46,051 bases of DNA from an uncultured Pedobacter sp. Its GTDB lineage: Bacteria; Bacteroidota; Bacteroidia; Sphingobacteriales; Sphingobacteriaceae. The stretch is taken from assembly GCA_946478755.1 (NCBI GenBank), contig CAMLDJ010000014.1:1-46051 (forward strand). The letters are read 5' to 3'. The position numbers were made by a program, and so were the translations under genes. Within the stretch, counting starts at the first letter, position 1. Each line of letters starts with the position of its first letter. Below the pieces are notes generated by a model. That model did not search any database. It saw only the letters and a program-made list of their open reading frames with translations, and was not told the DNA's origin. This document shows, piece after piece, positions 20,349-29,561 of this stretch.

Positions 20349-23066
20349 TTAATTGATAACTGACAGCGTCTCTTTCAACTGTAATTCCCGGCTTGAAGCG
20401 CCAATCATAATTCTAAAATCTCCGGGCTCAATTACCGTTTTCATTTCAGCATTTAGCATCTGAAGCATTTCAGGACTGATCTCAAAAGACACCTCCCTGG
20501 ATTCTCCCGCCTTCAACCGGATCCGCTGAAAGCCTTTTAGTTCCAGAACAGGTCTGGCAACGCTGGCCAGCATATCGCGGATGTACAGCTGCACGACTTC
20601 ATCACCCTCCCGATCTCCGGTATTTTTCAGGCTAAAGGTAGCGGTGACTTTGTCCGTCGACCTGATCTTTTTACTACTCAGCTTTAAGTCCTTATATTCA
20701 AATGTCGTATAGCTAAGGCCGAAACCAAAAGGGAACAGCGGCTCACCGCTTAAGTTGTTATAGTCGTCGCCCCGGCCCGTTGGCTTGTGGTTGTATACCA
20801 GGGGCAGCTGGGACTCATGTACCGGGTAGGTTATGGGCAAACGGCCCGCCGGGTTATAGTCGCCAAATAAAGTCTGGGCCACTGCATTTCCTCCTTCTTC
20901 ACCGGGGTACCAGATGTTTAAAACTGCCGCAGCCTGATCAAACCAACTGTTCATGGTAATTGCACTGCCACCAACCAGTAAAACAACAACCGGTTTCCCG
21001 GTTTTCTCCATCGCCAGGATCAGCTGCTCCTGGTTGCCTGGTAAGTTCAGATAAGCGCGGTCCAGAAATTCACCTTCTTTTATTCCCGCGGCAATGATGA
21101 TCACATCCGCACTTTTTGCCAGCTCGAGCGCTTCGGACAACTCAGTAGCGCGATTGTCGGGCACGTCATAATTCCAGATCAATTTGATATATGCATTGCC
21201 TTTTGGTTCCTTAAATTCTATGCGGATTTGATAGGACTTACCCTTATCGAAGCGGAAAGGCACTAACCGTGTGTGATAAGATCTTTTTTCCCATTGATCG
21301 ATCAACAGTTTGCCATCGAGGTAAAGGCGATAGCCGTCGTTCCCTTCAAGGCCGATCTGGTAAGTTCCTGATTTTGGCGCACTGATACTGCCCGTCCACC
21401 GAACGGAGTACTGGTCTTTGGCCAAGCGTTTATCCGGGGAGGAAAGCGTCCACATCAAGTCGATCTTCTTGTCTACCCTGCTCAGCACCGGCTTACCTGC
21501 CAGTGTAAGGTTATCGAAATACTCGCCCCGGAGGCCGGTAGCCGTATCTGATCTCAAAAACTGCTGTTTTACAGGAACGTATAACACGGGGTTGCGGCTG
21601 CTGCCTTTACGGTATAGGACATTGACCTTAGTACCTGCCCGTTTTTTTAAGCCTTCCAGAATACTTACCTTACCATTCCCGGTTCCACTGTAACCACCCA
21701 GGCGGGCTTCAACAGCATCTTCCCCCAGCAGCAGTATATTATTTACATCTTTTAGCGGTAAAACCGATGGGTCATTTTTTAACAGGACGAAGGACTGAAG
21801 TGCCGCCTGGCGGGCTACAGCCTTATTGCGCTGATCAGCCAATGACTTTTTCGCAGCTTTCTCTGATACATAAGGATTTTCGAAGAGACCCAATTGGAAT
21901 TTTGCCCTTAGAACCCTTGAAACGGCATCATCTATTCTTTCCTGAGCAATAGATCCGTCGAGAAATGGGGGAATAAACAATTTATAATGTTCATATTCTA
22001 TCTGAAAGATCACATCCAGCCCGGCAGTGATCGCTTGTTTTGTTGCATCAGCATATCCACTGGTGGTATGATGCAATACATTTCCCCCTCCTACGGCACC
22101 CGCATCAGAAATGACAAAGCCTTTAAAGCCCCAGTCCGTTTTTAACTTTTTGGTTAACAGCCAGGCGTTGGAAGTGGCGGGCGTGCCATTGACAGAGTTG
22201 TAAGCCGTCATGAGCGACCTGCTTTTACCCTGCTGTATCGTTGCTTTGAACGGTGGGAAATGGATCTCTTCCAGCAGGCGGTCATTGTAGCTTATGGGAT
22301 AACTGTCGCGGCCCCCATCCCCTACATTTGCCACAAAATGCTTCGGCGTAGTAATGATGTTACGGGATTCAAAGGCATTGACGAAAGCCAGTCCCATCTG
22401 TGAGGTAAGAAAGGGATCTTCCCCGTAGGTTTCTTCGGTACGCCCCCAGCGTACATCTGAAGCAATATTGATGACAGGAGTCAGGATGTCCCTGATGCCT
22501 CTTACCTTTGCTTCCCTTGCAATAGCGCCGGCCACTTTACTCATCATGGTGGTATCAAACCCCGCGGCAAGGCCGATGGCTTGCGGGAAGGCAGTTGCTC
22601 CCTGTCTTACTAATCCATGCAGGGCCTCATCAAATGCAATAATTGGAATACCTAATCGCGTTTCCTTCACGAAATATCGTTGTATGGCGTTTATTTTTTT
22701 TGCAAGTGTATAAGCGTTTTCCTTCGAGTTGTTGTAGCTGAGCATTTGCCCGGCTTCTCCTCCGCCCTGAGAAACGGCCCCTACCTGCAAGCCGAAAATA
22801 CCGTTCTTATAGCGGTTCTTATCCACACCATCCAGATCACCTGGGATCATAAACAGCTGCCAGAATTTCTCCTCGGGGGTCATTCTGGACAAAAGGTCTT
22901 TAACCCTTGTCTCTATATCGGCAGTTGGGTTTTTATATATGGGTTGAGACAATTGGCTTTTAGGGGTGTTCTTGTCTTTTCCCTGCTGAGCCTTCGCAAT
23001 GCTGGCATGAGAAAGGAACAGGATTAAAAAGGGAATAAAAAAGATTCTGACCATTACACACTTCAT
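20349..23066 (-). CDS. GH3 beta-glycosidase with inserted PA14 domain
   Basis: 905 residues. The signal peptide is clearer from the second ATG at 23054 (MVRIFFIPFLILFLSH..., cleaved near AKAQ); both starts are possible. The GH3 barrel covers ~45-390, with RWGRTEETYGEDP at 207-218, PKHFV at 241-245 and nucleophile Asp321 in FVISDAGAV. The second GH3 domain is split by a PA14 domain at ~510-637 (LRGEYFDN, then GNDGYRLYLDGKLLIDQW). Probable acid Glu666 lies in KEGEFLDRAYLNLPGNQ. A fibronectin-III-like domain covers ~800-895. PA14 in GH3 enzymes shapes substrate choice. Beta-glucosidase and beta-xylosidase are both possible; the surrounding fucosidase and mannosidases make a beta-1,2-xylosidase for plant N-glycans an attractive, unproven reading. 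Confidence 0.9.
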   Translation of the reverse strand: MKCVMVRIFFIPFLILFLSHASIAKAQQGKDKNTPKSQLSQPIYKNPTADIETRVKDLLSRMTPEEKFWQLFMIPGDLDGVDKNRYKNGIFGLQVGAVSQGGGEAGQMLSYNNSKENAYTLAKKINAIQRYFVKETRLGIPIIAFDEALHGLVRQGATAFPQAIGLAAGFDTTMMSKVAGAIAREAKVRGIRDILTPVINIASDVRWGRTEETYGEDPFLTSQMGLAFVNAFESRNIITTPKHFVANVGDGGRDSYPISYNDRLLEEIHFPPFKATIQQGKSRSLMTAYNSVNGTPATSNAWLLTKKLKTDWGFKGFVISDAGAVGGGNVLHHTTSGYADATKQAITAGLDVIFQIEYEHYKLFIPPFLDGSIAQERIDDAVSRVLRAKFQLGLFENPYVSEKAAKKSLADQRNKAVARQAALQSFVLLKNDPSVLPLKDVNNILLLGEDAVEARLGGYSGTGNGKVSILEGLKKRAGTKVNVLYRKGSSRNPVLYVPVKQQFLRSDTATGLRGEYFDNLTLAGKPVLSRVDKKIDLMWTLSSPDKRLAKDQYSVRWTGSISAPKSGTYQIGLEGNDGYRLYLDGKLLIDQWEKRSYHTRLVPFRFDKGKSYQIRIEFKEPKGNAYIKLIWNYDVPDNRATELSEALELAKSADVIIIAAGIKEGEFLDRAYLNLPGNQEQLILAMEKTGKPVVVLLVGGSAITMNSWFDQAAAVLNIWYPGEEGGNAVAQTLFGDYNPAGRLPITYPVHESQLPLVYNHKPTGRGDDYNNLSGEPLFPFGFGLSYTTFEYKDLKLSSKKIRSTDKVTATFSLKNTGDREGDEVVQLYIRDMLASVARPVLELKGFQRIRLKAGESREVSFEISPEMLQMLNAEMKTVIEPGDFRIMIGASSRELQLKETLSVIN

Positions 23067-23085
23067 CGGTTACATTTTAAGAGGC

Positions 23086-24537
23086 CTATAAATTGTTTTT
23101 GGCGGGTTTAAATTCGAAAGCCAGGGCGGTATCAGCAGCATGAACACCGGCGGGCAATTCAACCGTCGTTCTTCCATTCTCCTGTTTCCATTTCATTTTT
23201 TTGCCTGTAGCGATCAGCGTAACTGCCGTCCCTTTTTTTGGCGTGTTGCCGGTCCAACTAATCACTTCGGGCATTTTTCCAGCTTCCTCCAGACAGTGTA
23301 TGGCATAACGGGTTTTCCCGTCTTTACTTTGCGTGAACCAGGTATTGCCTTCCTGATAGTTTTTGGCGATCCGCGTTCCATAAACTGCTTTTCCATTCAG
23401 TCTGGTCCATTTACCGATATCATTTAGCTTGGTGATGACTTCTTCAGGGAATGTACCATCTGCTTTTGGCCCTACGCCTAAGAGCAGGCTGCCGCCTTTA
23501 GCCACCACTTCTATCAGGGTATGGATCACCTTCGAAGCCGGCTTATAATGATCATTGGGAACAAAGCCCCAGGCATCCCCTAAAGTCATACAGCTTTCCC
23601 ATGGATGTGCCAGTTGTTTTTCAGGTACTTTTTGTTCGGGGGTCTGATAGTTCTCGTAGGGACCATGTACGGTTCTGTCGACCATTAATAACCCTGGTTG
23701 AGCCTTACGGGCCATATCCGCAATTTTCGGCATATCGATGTCCTGGCTCCACTTTGGGATGGCTGCTCCCCATGAAAGCACTTCGGCATTGACCGTTTCC
23801 CGGGGTCTTACCCAGCCACCATCCAGCCATAATATGTCAATGCTGCCATAATTATGCATCAGCTCGCCAATCTGGTTGAAGGTATACTGTTTAAACCTGT
23901 TCCATCTCCAGGGATTTTTTTTGATGTCGTAGTTGTTGTTTCTATTCGGTGTGGCATATTTAGACCACCAGTAATATTGCGAATGCCAGTCCGGTTTCGA
24001 GAAATAAGCGCCGATCATAAAGCCCTCCTTCCGAAAAGCATCAAACACATATTTGGCGACATCTGCTTTAGGGTTATCCTTGAAAGGTCCGGCGGAGATT
24101 TTAAAGTCTGACTCTTTGGTATCGAATAGGCTAAAGCCGTCGTGGTGCTTGGTAGTAAACACCAGGTAACGCATTCCGGCAGCTGCCCCGGCTTTTGCCC
24201 ATTGTTCCGGATTAAATTTTACCGGATTGAATTTTTTGCTCTGGTCCCAATACCATTGCTTGTAATCGTCATAGGCGATGGTACTATCCCGTTCAATCCA
24301 GTCTTCGGAACAGATGGACCAGGATTCTATAATTCCGGGCACGGCATATATTCCCCAATGGATGATCATACCGAACTTCTGGTCCTGCCATTTGTCCAGC
24401 TTTTGTTTAACCAGTGGGTCCTTGGGCCATTCGTAAACGGTTGATTGATGATGAACACCATTATCCTGCGCATTTATCCTGCTCATCACACTTACCAGCA
24501 GGACTACAATTATGAATATCTTTCTCTTCATCAGCAT
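23086..24537 (-). CDS. GH29 alpha-L-fucosidase
   Basis: 483 residues from ATG at 24537. A longer frame reaches 24621 but would place 28 extra residues ahead of a normal signal peptide (MKRKIFIIVVLLVSVMSR...INAQ), and it would run through the palindromes upstream; ATG 24531 is also possible. GH29 landmarks are KFGMIIHWGIYAVPG, TTKHHDGFSLFDT and GSIDILWLDGGW, whose Asp (residue 239 in this numbering) is the expected nucleophile. The C-terminus is a beta domain. The enzyme removes terminal alpha-linked fucose (alpha-1,2/3/4/6 depending on subfamily). It is the first hydrolase after SusD, separated by a 120-bp gap with strong hairpins, and is followed 19 bp later by GH3. Confidence 0.93.
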   Translation of the reverse strand: MLMKRKIFIIVVLLVSVMSRINAQDNGVHHQSTVYEWPKDPLVKQKLDKWQDQKFGMIIHWGIYAVPGIIESWSICSEDWIERDSTIAYDDYKQWYWDQSKKFNPVKFNPEQWAKAGAAAGMRYLVFTTKHHDGFSLFDTKESDFKISAGPFKDNPKADVAKYVFDAFRKEGFMIGAYFSKPDWHSQYYWWSKYATPNRNNNYDIKKNPWRWNRFKQYTFNQIGELMHNYGSIDILWLDGGWVRPRETVNAEVLSWGAAIPKWSQDIDMPKIADMARKAQPGLLMVDRTVHGPYENYQTPEQKVPEKQLAHPWESCMTLGDAWGFVPNDHYKPASKVIHTLIEVVAKGGSLLLGVGPKADGTFPEEVITKLNDIGKWTRLNGKAVYGTRIAKNYQEGNTWFTQSKDGKTRYAIHCLEEAGKMPEVISWTGNTPKKGTAVTLIATGKKMKWKQENGRTTVELPAGVHAADTALAFEFKPAKNNL

Positions 24538-24565
24538 ATATTTAGGATTAAAAGCAATCTTATTC

Positions 24566-24622
24566 ACAGGCCTTAATGGCCTGTTACAAAATTGTCCTGC
24601 CTGCAGCTGCAGGCAGGACAAT
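24566..24622. repeat. Tandem palindromes: 7-bp stem hairpin and 32-bp perfect palindrome
   Basis: ACAGGCC (24566-24572) and GGCCTGT (24578-24584) form a hairpin with a 5-nt loop. It is followed by a perfect 32-bp palindrome at 24591-24622, centred on CTGCAGCTGCAG with outer arms ATTGTCCTGC and GCAGGACAAT. It lies between the susD stop and the GH29 start, inside the presumed PUL-1 transcript. It could attenuate or process the mRNA so that SusCD is made in excess of the hydrolases, or be a REP-like element. There is no clear U-tract for a simple terminator. Confidence 0.8.
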
Positions 24623-24657
24623 AATTTATTCTAATTGATGAACCATTAAAACCGGCA

Positions 24658-26235
24658 TTATGGCTGCCAGAATATTTTAGTGGTCCGGGTATCTTTGGGC
24701 TGTACTGCCTGGTAATTTGCAGCGTTGTTAGACTTCTCAACCGAAGGGTATAATAATCTTGTCGGTGGTAAAGTAAAGTCGGCTAATGATGCCGGAACAA
24801 AGGTAAGCGCCGGAATACCGGTACGTCTCAGTTCGGCCCAGGCATGCTGCGCCTGCAAAAATCCGTAATGCAACCATTTTTGCGTTCCGATCAAGACGAG
24901 CTTATTTGCGGGGGTTCCGGTATACGCAATGGTAGAACCGGTAATAAAGGTATTGATCGTTGCTGCTGAAGGTTTTTCTTCTTTTTTACCACTGCCGATG
25001 CTGTTCAGATAATAATAGAAAGTCACCGATTGACCTACCGCAGTTTCGTATGCTGTTTTTGCTGCGGCAGTAGAGCCCCAGCGTTCCTGCGCTTCTGCTT
25101 TCAAAAAGTTTACCTCTGAGGCCGTCACGACAATTCCAGGCAAAGCTGTATTTCTCCAGATCGTAGCCGAATCAATGATGGAGTATTTTGCAAATTCAGC
25201 GTCAGCCTGTGCCTGGGTGAATGTAATAGGCATCGCTCTGTAGGTTGGGTTCGGTACAAATTGCGGAGTACCTGCTCCGGTACCAAACTTATCAAACATG
25301 ACCGGAATTCTGGGATCATTTGCCGGATTCATCACGGTGTTTAACATATAGTCGGGCGCAAAATAACTATCTATTTCAAACATCGCATCTACGAGTGATG
25401 AAGTAAAGTTTGTTAAAGGTCTTAACAAAATATCACTTGTTAACGGTGAATAATCCTGCACATTACCTCCGTCAACCAAAGGATACGTAGCCGGCGTATT
25501 TAAGATCTCCAATACAGCAGGACGTGCCATGGCTTCATTTTTTGAAGAGATCCGCATCAGCAAACGAAGGCGTACGGAATTGGCATACCTCCTCCATTTG
25601 TCGATACTACCGCTGTTGAGGATATCTGCCTTGTTGAAATCGGCCGGAGCTGTCGCCGTAGCGAAAAAGGTATTTGCTTCCGCTAAGCCCTGAATAAACA
25701 TATCATACAAAGCGGCCTGGTCATCAAATTTAGCAGGTTTGATCACATTTGATGAAGGTAAACTTCCCGCTTCAGAGAAAGGAATGTCACCAAAATTATC
25801 GACCATCTGAGCGGCCTGGTCATACAGTACAACCTTAGCTGCCTGCATATAAATTTGTTTCTCTGCTTTTTCCGCTTCTGGAAGCGAATTGTAAGTATTC
25901 TCCATCGCCCTGTAAATTCCTATTACACCAGGAGAATAGAAATCCCTCCAATAATCATTGGTATATCCATCTTGTTGCTGGTACATGGTACTACCTGGGG
26001 TAAAGAAAGCCGTTTGTGCATACACGGCCGAATGCATGAGCAGGAATGTGCGCAGGTTCCAATAAGAAGGCCTTACCCGGTCGTTATTGATCAGATCGGT
26101 TAAGAAGCCTGGCAAACTTGCCGTCGTCGAGGCTTCAGGATTCAAATACTTATCTTCAAGCGATTTCTTACATCCGCTGACTACTGCTGTGAACAGTGAA
26201 AGAACAACAAATGCTTTTATAGTTATAGTTTTCAT
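24658..26235 (-). CDS. SusD/RagB family outer-membrane lipoprotein (PUL-1)
   Basis: 525 residues. The lipobox VVSGC puts the lipidated Cys at residue 22. The helical repeat scaffold and the FLTDLINNDRVRPSYWNLR and ALYDMFIQGL segments fit the SusD-like family often annotated as nutrient-binding SusD/RagB (PF12771 type). The protein caps its SusC partner on the outer surface and captures the glycan before import. The start lies 27 bp after the SusC stop, as expected for a coupled SusC-SusD pair. The ligand is probably an oligosaccharide released or trimmed by the GH29/GH3/GH2/GH92 set downstream; that is inference from the operon. Confidence 0.92.
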   Translation of the reverse strand: MKTITIKAFVVLSLFTAVVSGCKKSLEDKYLNPEASTTASLPGFLTDLINNDRVRPSYWNLRTFLLMHSAVYAQTAFFTPGSTMYQQQDGYTNDYWRDFYSPGVIGIYRAMENTYNSLPEAEKAEKQIYMQAAKVVLYDQAAQMVDNFGDIPFSEAGSLPSSNVIKPAKFDDQAALYDMFIQGLAEANTFFATATAPADFNKADILNSGSIDKWRRYANSVRLRLLMRISSKNEAMARPAVLEILNTPATYPLVDGGNVQDYSPLTSDILLRPLTNFTSSLVDAMFEIDSYFAPDYMLNTVMNPANDPRIPVMFDKFGTGAGTPQFVPNPTYRAMPITFTQAQADAEFAKYSIIDSATIWRNTALPGIVVTASEVNFLKAEAQERWGSTAAAKTAYETAVGQSVTFYYYLNSIGSGKKEEKPSAATINTFITGSTIAYTGTPANKLVLIGTQKWLHYGFLQAQHAWAELRRTGIPALTFVPASLADFTLPPTRLLYPSVEKSNNAANYQAVQPKDTRTTKIFWQP

Positions 26236-26262
26236 TTCTTTAAATTTTATGCATTGCTGCTG

Positions 26263-29200
26263 TTAGAAATTAGCGTTTAAGGAGATACCAAAACTTCTTG
26301 TTGCAGCAGTTGAACCGAAGTCAACGCCTTGTGAATACCATTGGTTACCAACAGGAGCTTCAGGATCGAGATTTTCAATGGTTTTCCAGAAATAGAAAAG
26401 GTTTCGTCCGATCAATGAAAAACGAAGATTATTCATCCCGATTTTCTTAGCGAATTTATTATCTACTGTATAACCGATCACGGCCTCACGCATTTTGATA
26501 AAACTGTTATCGTACACCATTCCCTCTTCGTTTAAACCTAGATTGCCCCATTGGAAAGTATTCAAATAATAGGCTTCTCCATCTAAGTTAACGGTATTGG
26601 GCAAGCCTGTGTTTTCATTTACACCGGGAAGGGTAATTCCTTTATCACGCAACTCCAGTGTACTCTCATACAGACCTGCAGCAGTTCCATATTTCAGCGC
26701 TGGAGAAACCAGTTGTCCACCAAAACGGTAATCTACGGTAAAGTCAAGGCTGAAATTTTTATAAGTGAATGTATTGGTTAATCCACCAATTGCCTTTGGC
26801 ATGATGTTACCCACTTTTTTAAAGTGTGCCGGATCGGTATCCATGGTATAATATCCGTCATCGCTAATCAGGAACGCTCCGTTGCCGTTTGTTTTTCGCG
26901 GGAGAACATAGATGTTTCCAAGCGCTTCACCTGGTTTAGCACTGATTTTAGCAGAGCTCTGATCTGCCTCAAAGAAGATCAACTCAGGTATTTCTCCATT
27001 CAGATAATCCAGTTTAGCCGTATTTTTTGAGAAAATAAGCCTGGTTCTCCAACTGAAATTCTCCGTCTGAACAGGGGTACCATTAAGGGAAATTTCCAAT
27101 CCTTTGTTTGAAATCTGGCCTACGTTAACCAACTGGCTGTTGGCACCTGCACTAGGTGCAGTAGTTAAACTCAGGATCTGATCCTCAATGTGATTGCTGT
27201 AATAACTCACATCAAAACCTACACGGTTGTTAAGGAACCTCATTTCCGCACCAAGCTCGACTTCATATTTCCTTTCAGGCTTAAGACTGGAATTTCCATA
27301 GTCACTTTTTAAGGTAAGTGAAGGAACAGAACCATTTACAGTCTGCAGCGGTGTCTGACTGTAAGCGATATTAGACTTGTACATAGGTGCATCATTACCC
27401 ACAATACCATATGATGCTCTCAGCTTACCAAAACTGATGGGCTCAGGCATTTTGAAAGCCTGGCTGAATATAAATCCGGAGTTGAGGGACATATATTGGT
27501 AATTGTTATTCTGCGGCGGCAAGGTAGATGAGTATTCGGTACGCCCTGTAGCTTCAAGGAAGAGGTAGTCTTTATAAGAGATGTTTGCAATTCCCAGATA
27601 CGCGTATTTTAATAAGGTCTGTCTTTTAGTTCTCGGCACGTTAACGTCTAAGCCATTGTCTATTGTACCGACAGAGTTGGACAATGCAAACCAGTTCTCA
27701 CTGATTAAACCGTCTTTGGTTCCTGCATACTGATCATTATAGTTTTCAGATCTGGACTGGAAACCACCCGTTAAAGAGAAATCTATATCGCTTGTAATTT
27801 TGTCGGTATAGGTTAACAGGGCATCTCCATAAGTGATGGAATAATTGCCTTTAGTGGTACTATAAGAGCCTGTACTGATCCCACCGGAGTTGTAAGCAAG
27901 GGCATATTCATTGTAACGTTTGTCTTCTATACCCAGTGAGGTATAATCATTACCAATTCTACCTCTTAGCTTTAATTTAGGAACGATGTTATAAGTTAAA
28001 GTTGCGCTTGATAGCAGCCTGTTTTCTGTTTCATCATAGGTGTTTTTGTATTGACTCCAGAAATAGTCGAGTATTCCCGCAGCATTTGTATTGTAGATAA
28101 AGGCCTCAGGTCTGTTCGTACCCAGTTTCGAATACTTGTACCCCTGAGAAGTCTGGTAGATAGATTTCAGCATATCCATATCCTCCGCACGGTTGAAGAA
28201 GCCACCATTAGAAGCCAGTACATTGCCCATCAAACCAGCACGGTTATGGGTTCTTGTATTCATGTAATTCACAACGATATCCGCAGTCAGGTTGTCTGCC
28301 ATTTTAATACTGGTATTCAAACCGAAGGTGTTACGTTGCTGCTTACTTCCGGGTGTTACTCCCTTGTAATCCATCCTTGTAGCAGAGAAACGATAGTTTA
28401 ATTTATCAGTTTGATTGGAGATACCAATGTTGATATTGGAATTAAAGCCCTTGTCAAACACTTCCGCATAGTTGTTTTCCTGCGCGGTATAGGGTCTGAT
28501 TACTCCATCCCACCATTTTACGTCTTGCCCATCATATTTAGGACCAAATTGGGCATAAGCACTCCACCAGGGTCTTTTGCCTCCTGGCGCGTTGGGATCA
28601 GGCAACCAGCTTTCCGCATCACCACCATTATCCGTACTGGTTTTAGCATCATAACCCGGGCCATATATGTTTTGCATTTTCGGAAGGAAAGCTGCGTTCT
28701 CAATTGAGCCGGTATAATTGAAATCAACACCTAAACCACGGCCTTTTGATCCCTTTTTTGTGGTGATTACAATAACACCACTGGCAGCGTCTGAACCGTA
28801 AAGCGCACTGGCACTGGCACCTTTCAGCACGGTAAAGGTTTCAATATCCGCCGGATTGATGTCCAGCATACCATTTCCGGAGACGCGGTCGTTGTTCCAG
28901 ATTCCCTGGCCACCTGCACTGCCCAAACCTCCGTTGTTATTCGCGCCACCAGGGCCATTTTGCTGGTCGTTACGAATCACCACCCCATCCACTACATACA
29001 GTGGCTGACGGTTAAAGCTCAAAGAGTTGATACCCCTGATCTGGATGTTTACCGCACTGCTGGCACCACCTGGAGCGGTTGTTACTTTTACTCCGGCAGC
29101 CTTACCATACAAAGCGGAACCAAAATTGGTATTCCCCGCCTGGGTGATTTCTTTTGCCGTAACTGTACTTACCGCATAACCCAGGGATTTTGCTTCCCTT

Positions 29201-29538
29201 TTGATACCCAGTGAGGTGACGACCACCTCGTTCAGACTGTTGTCCTGTTCCTGAAGAACAATGTTGATAGATGCTGCAGCACCTACGGTAGCTTCCTGCG
29301 ATTTATAGCCTATATAACTAAAAACGAGTGTACTTCCTTCTGCTGCGGATATGGCATACCTTCCGGCAGCATCGGTGCTTACACCAGTTTTAGTGCCTTT
29401 TACCAGAACGCTGACTGCTGGGATAGGTGTTCCCGTCGCATCCTTTACGGTTCCCGAAATGTTTTTTTGTGCGTAAGCTGTTATTGTCAATAGGCACAAC
29501 AATAAAGCACTTAAGCACCGGGAGTAAATCTGTTTCAT
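26263..29538 (-). CDS. SusC/RagA family TonB-linked outer-membrane receptor (PUL-1)
   Basis: 1,091 residues with a signal peptide ending near TAYAQ (~24). A carboxypeptidase-regulatory-like domain (~25-105, ISGTVKDATGTPIPAVSVLVKG) is followed by the SusC signature VVVTSLGIKREAKSLGYAV, the plug domain (~115-240) and a 22-stranded barrel ending RSFGISLNANF. It imports oligosaccharides across the outer membrane using TonB energy. Unlike the SusC of system 2 it has no STN domain, consistent with control by the ROK repressor rather than a sigma/anti-sigma pair. It starts 23 bp after the ROK stop. Confidence 0.95.
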   Translation of the reverse strand: MKQIYSRCLSALLLCLLTITAYAQKNISGTVKDATGTPIPAVSVLVKGTKTGVSTDAAGRYAISAAEGSTLVFSYIGYKSQEATVGAAASINIVLQEQDNSLNEVVVTSLGIKREAKSLGYAVSTVTAKEITQAGNTNFGSALYGKAAGVKVTTAPGGASSAVNIQIRGINSLSFNRQPLYVVDGVVIRNDQQNGPGGANNNGGLGSAGGQGIWNNDRVSGNGMLDINPADIETFTVLKGASASALYGSDAASGVIVITTKKGSKGRGLGVDFNYTGSIENAAFLPKMQNIYGPGYDAKTSTDNGGDAESWLPDPNAPGGKRPWWSAYAQFGPKYDGQDVKWWDGVIRPYTAQENNYAEVFDKGFNSNINIGISNQTDKLNYRFSATRMDYKGVTPGSKQQRNTFGLNTSIKMADNLTADIVVNYMNTRTHNRAGLMGNVLASNGGFFNRAEDMDMLKSIYQTSQGYKYSKLGTNRPEAFIYNTNAAGILDYFWSQYKNTYDETENRLLSSATLTYNIVPKLKLRGRIGNDYTSLGIEDKRYNEYALAYNSGGISTGSYSTTKGNYSITYGDALLTYTDKITSDIDFSLTGGFQSRSENYNDQYAGTKDGLISENWFALSNSVGTIDNGLDVNVPRTKRQTLLKYAYLGIANISYKDYLFLEATGRTEYSSTLPPQNNNYQYMSLNSGFIFSQAFKMPEPISFGKLRASYGIVGNDAPMYKSNIAYSQTPLQTVNGSVPSLTLKSDYGNSSLKPERKYEVELGAEMRFLNNRVGFDVSYYSNHIEDQILSLTTAPSAGANSQLVNVGQISNKGLEISLNGTPVQTENFSWRTRLIFSKNTAKLDYLNGEIPELIFFEADQSSAKISAKPGEALGNIYVLPRKTNGNGAFLISDDGYYTMDTDPAHFKKVGNIMPKAIGGLTNTFTYKNFSLDFTVDYRFGGQLVSPALKYGTAAGLYESTLELRDKGITLPGVNENTGLPNTVNLDGEAYYLNTFQWGNLGLNEEGMVYDNSFIKMREAVIGYTVDNKFAKKIGMNNLRFSLIGRNLFYFWKTIENLDPEAPVGNQWYSQGVDFGSTAATRSFGISLNANF

Positions 29539-29561
29539 CTTGATTAAGTTTTGGTTAATAT

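Noticed and set aside
24538..24621. Longer N-terminus for the GH29 fucosidase
   Set aside because: The extra residues are encoded by palindromic DNA and would bury the signal peptide.
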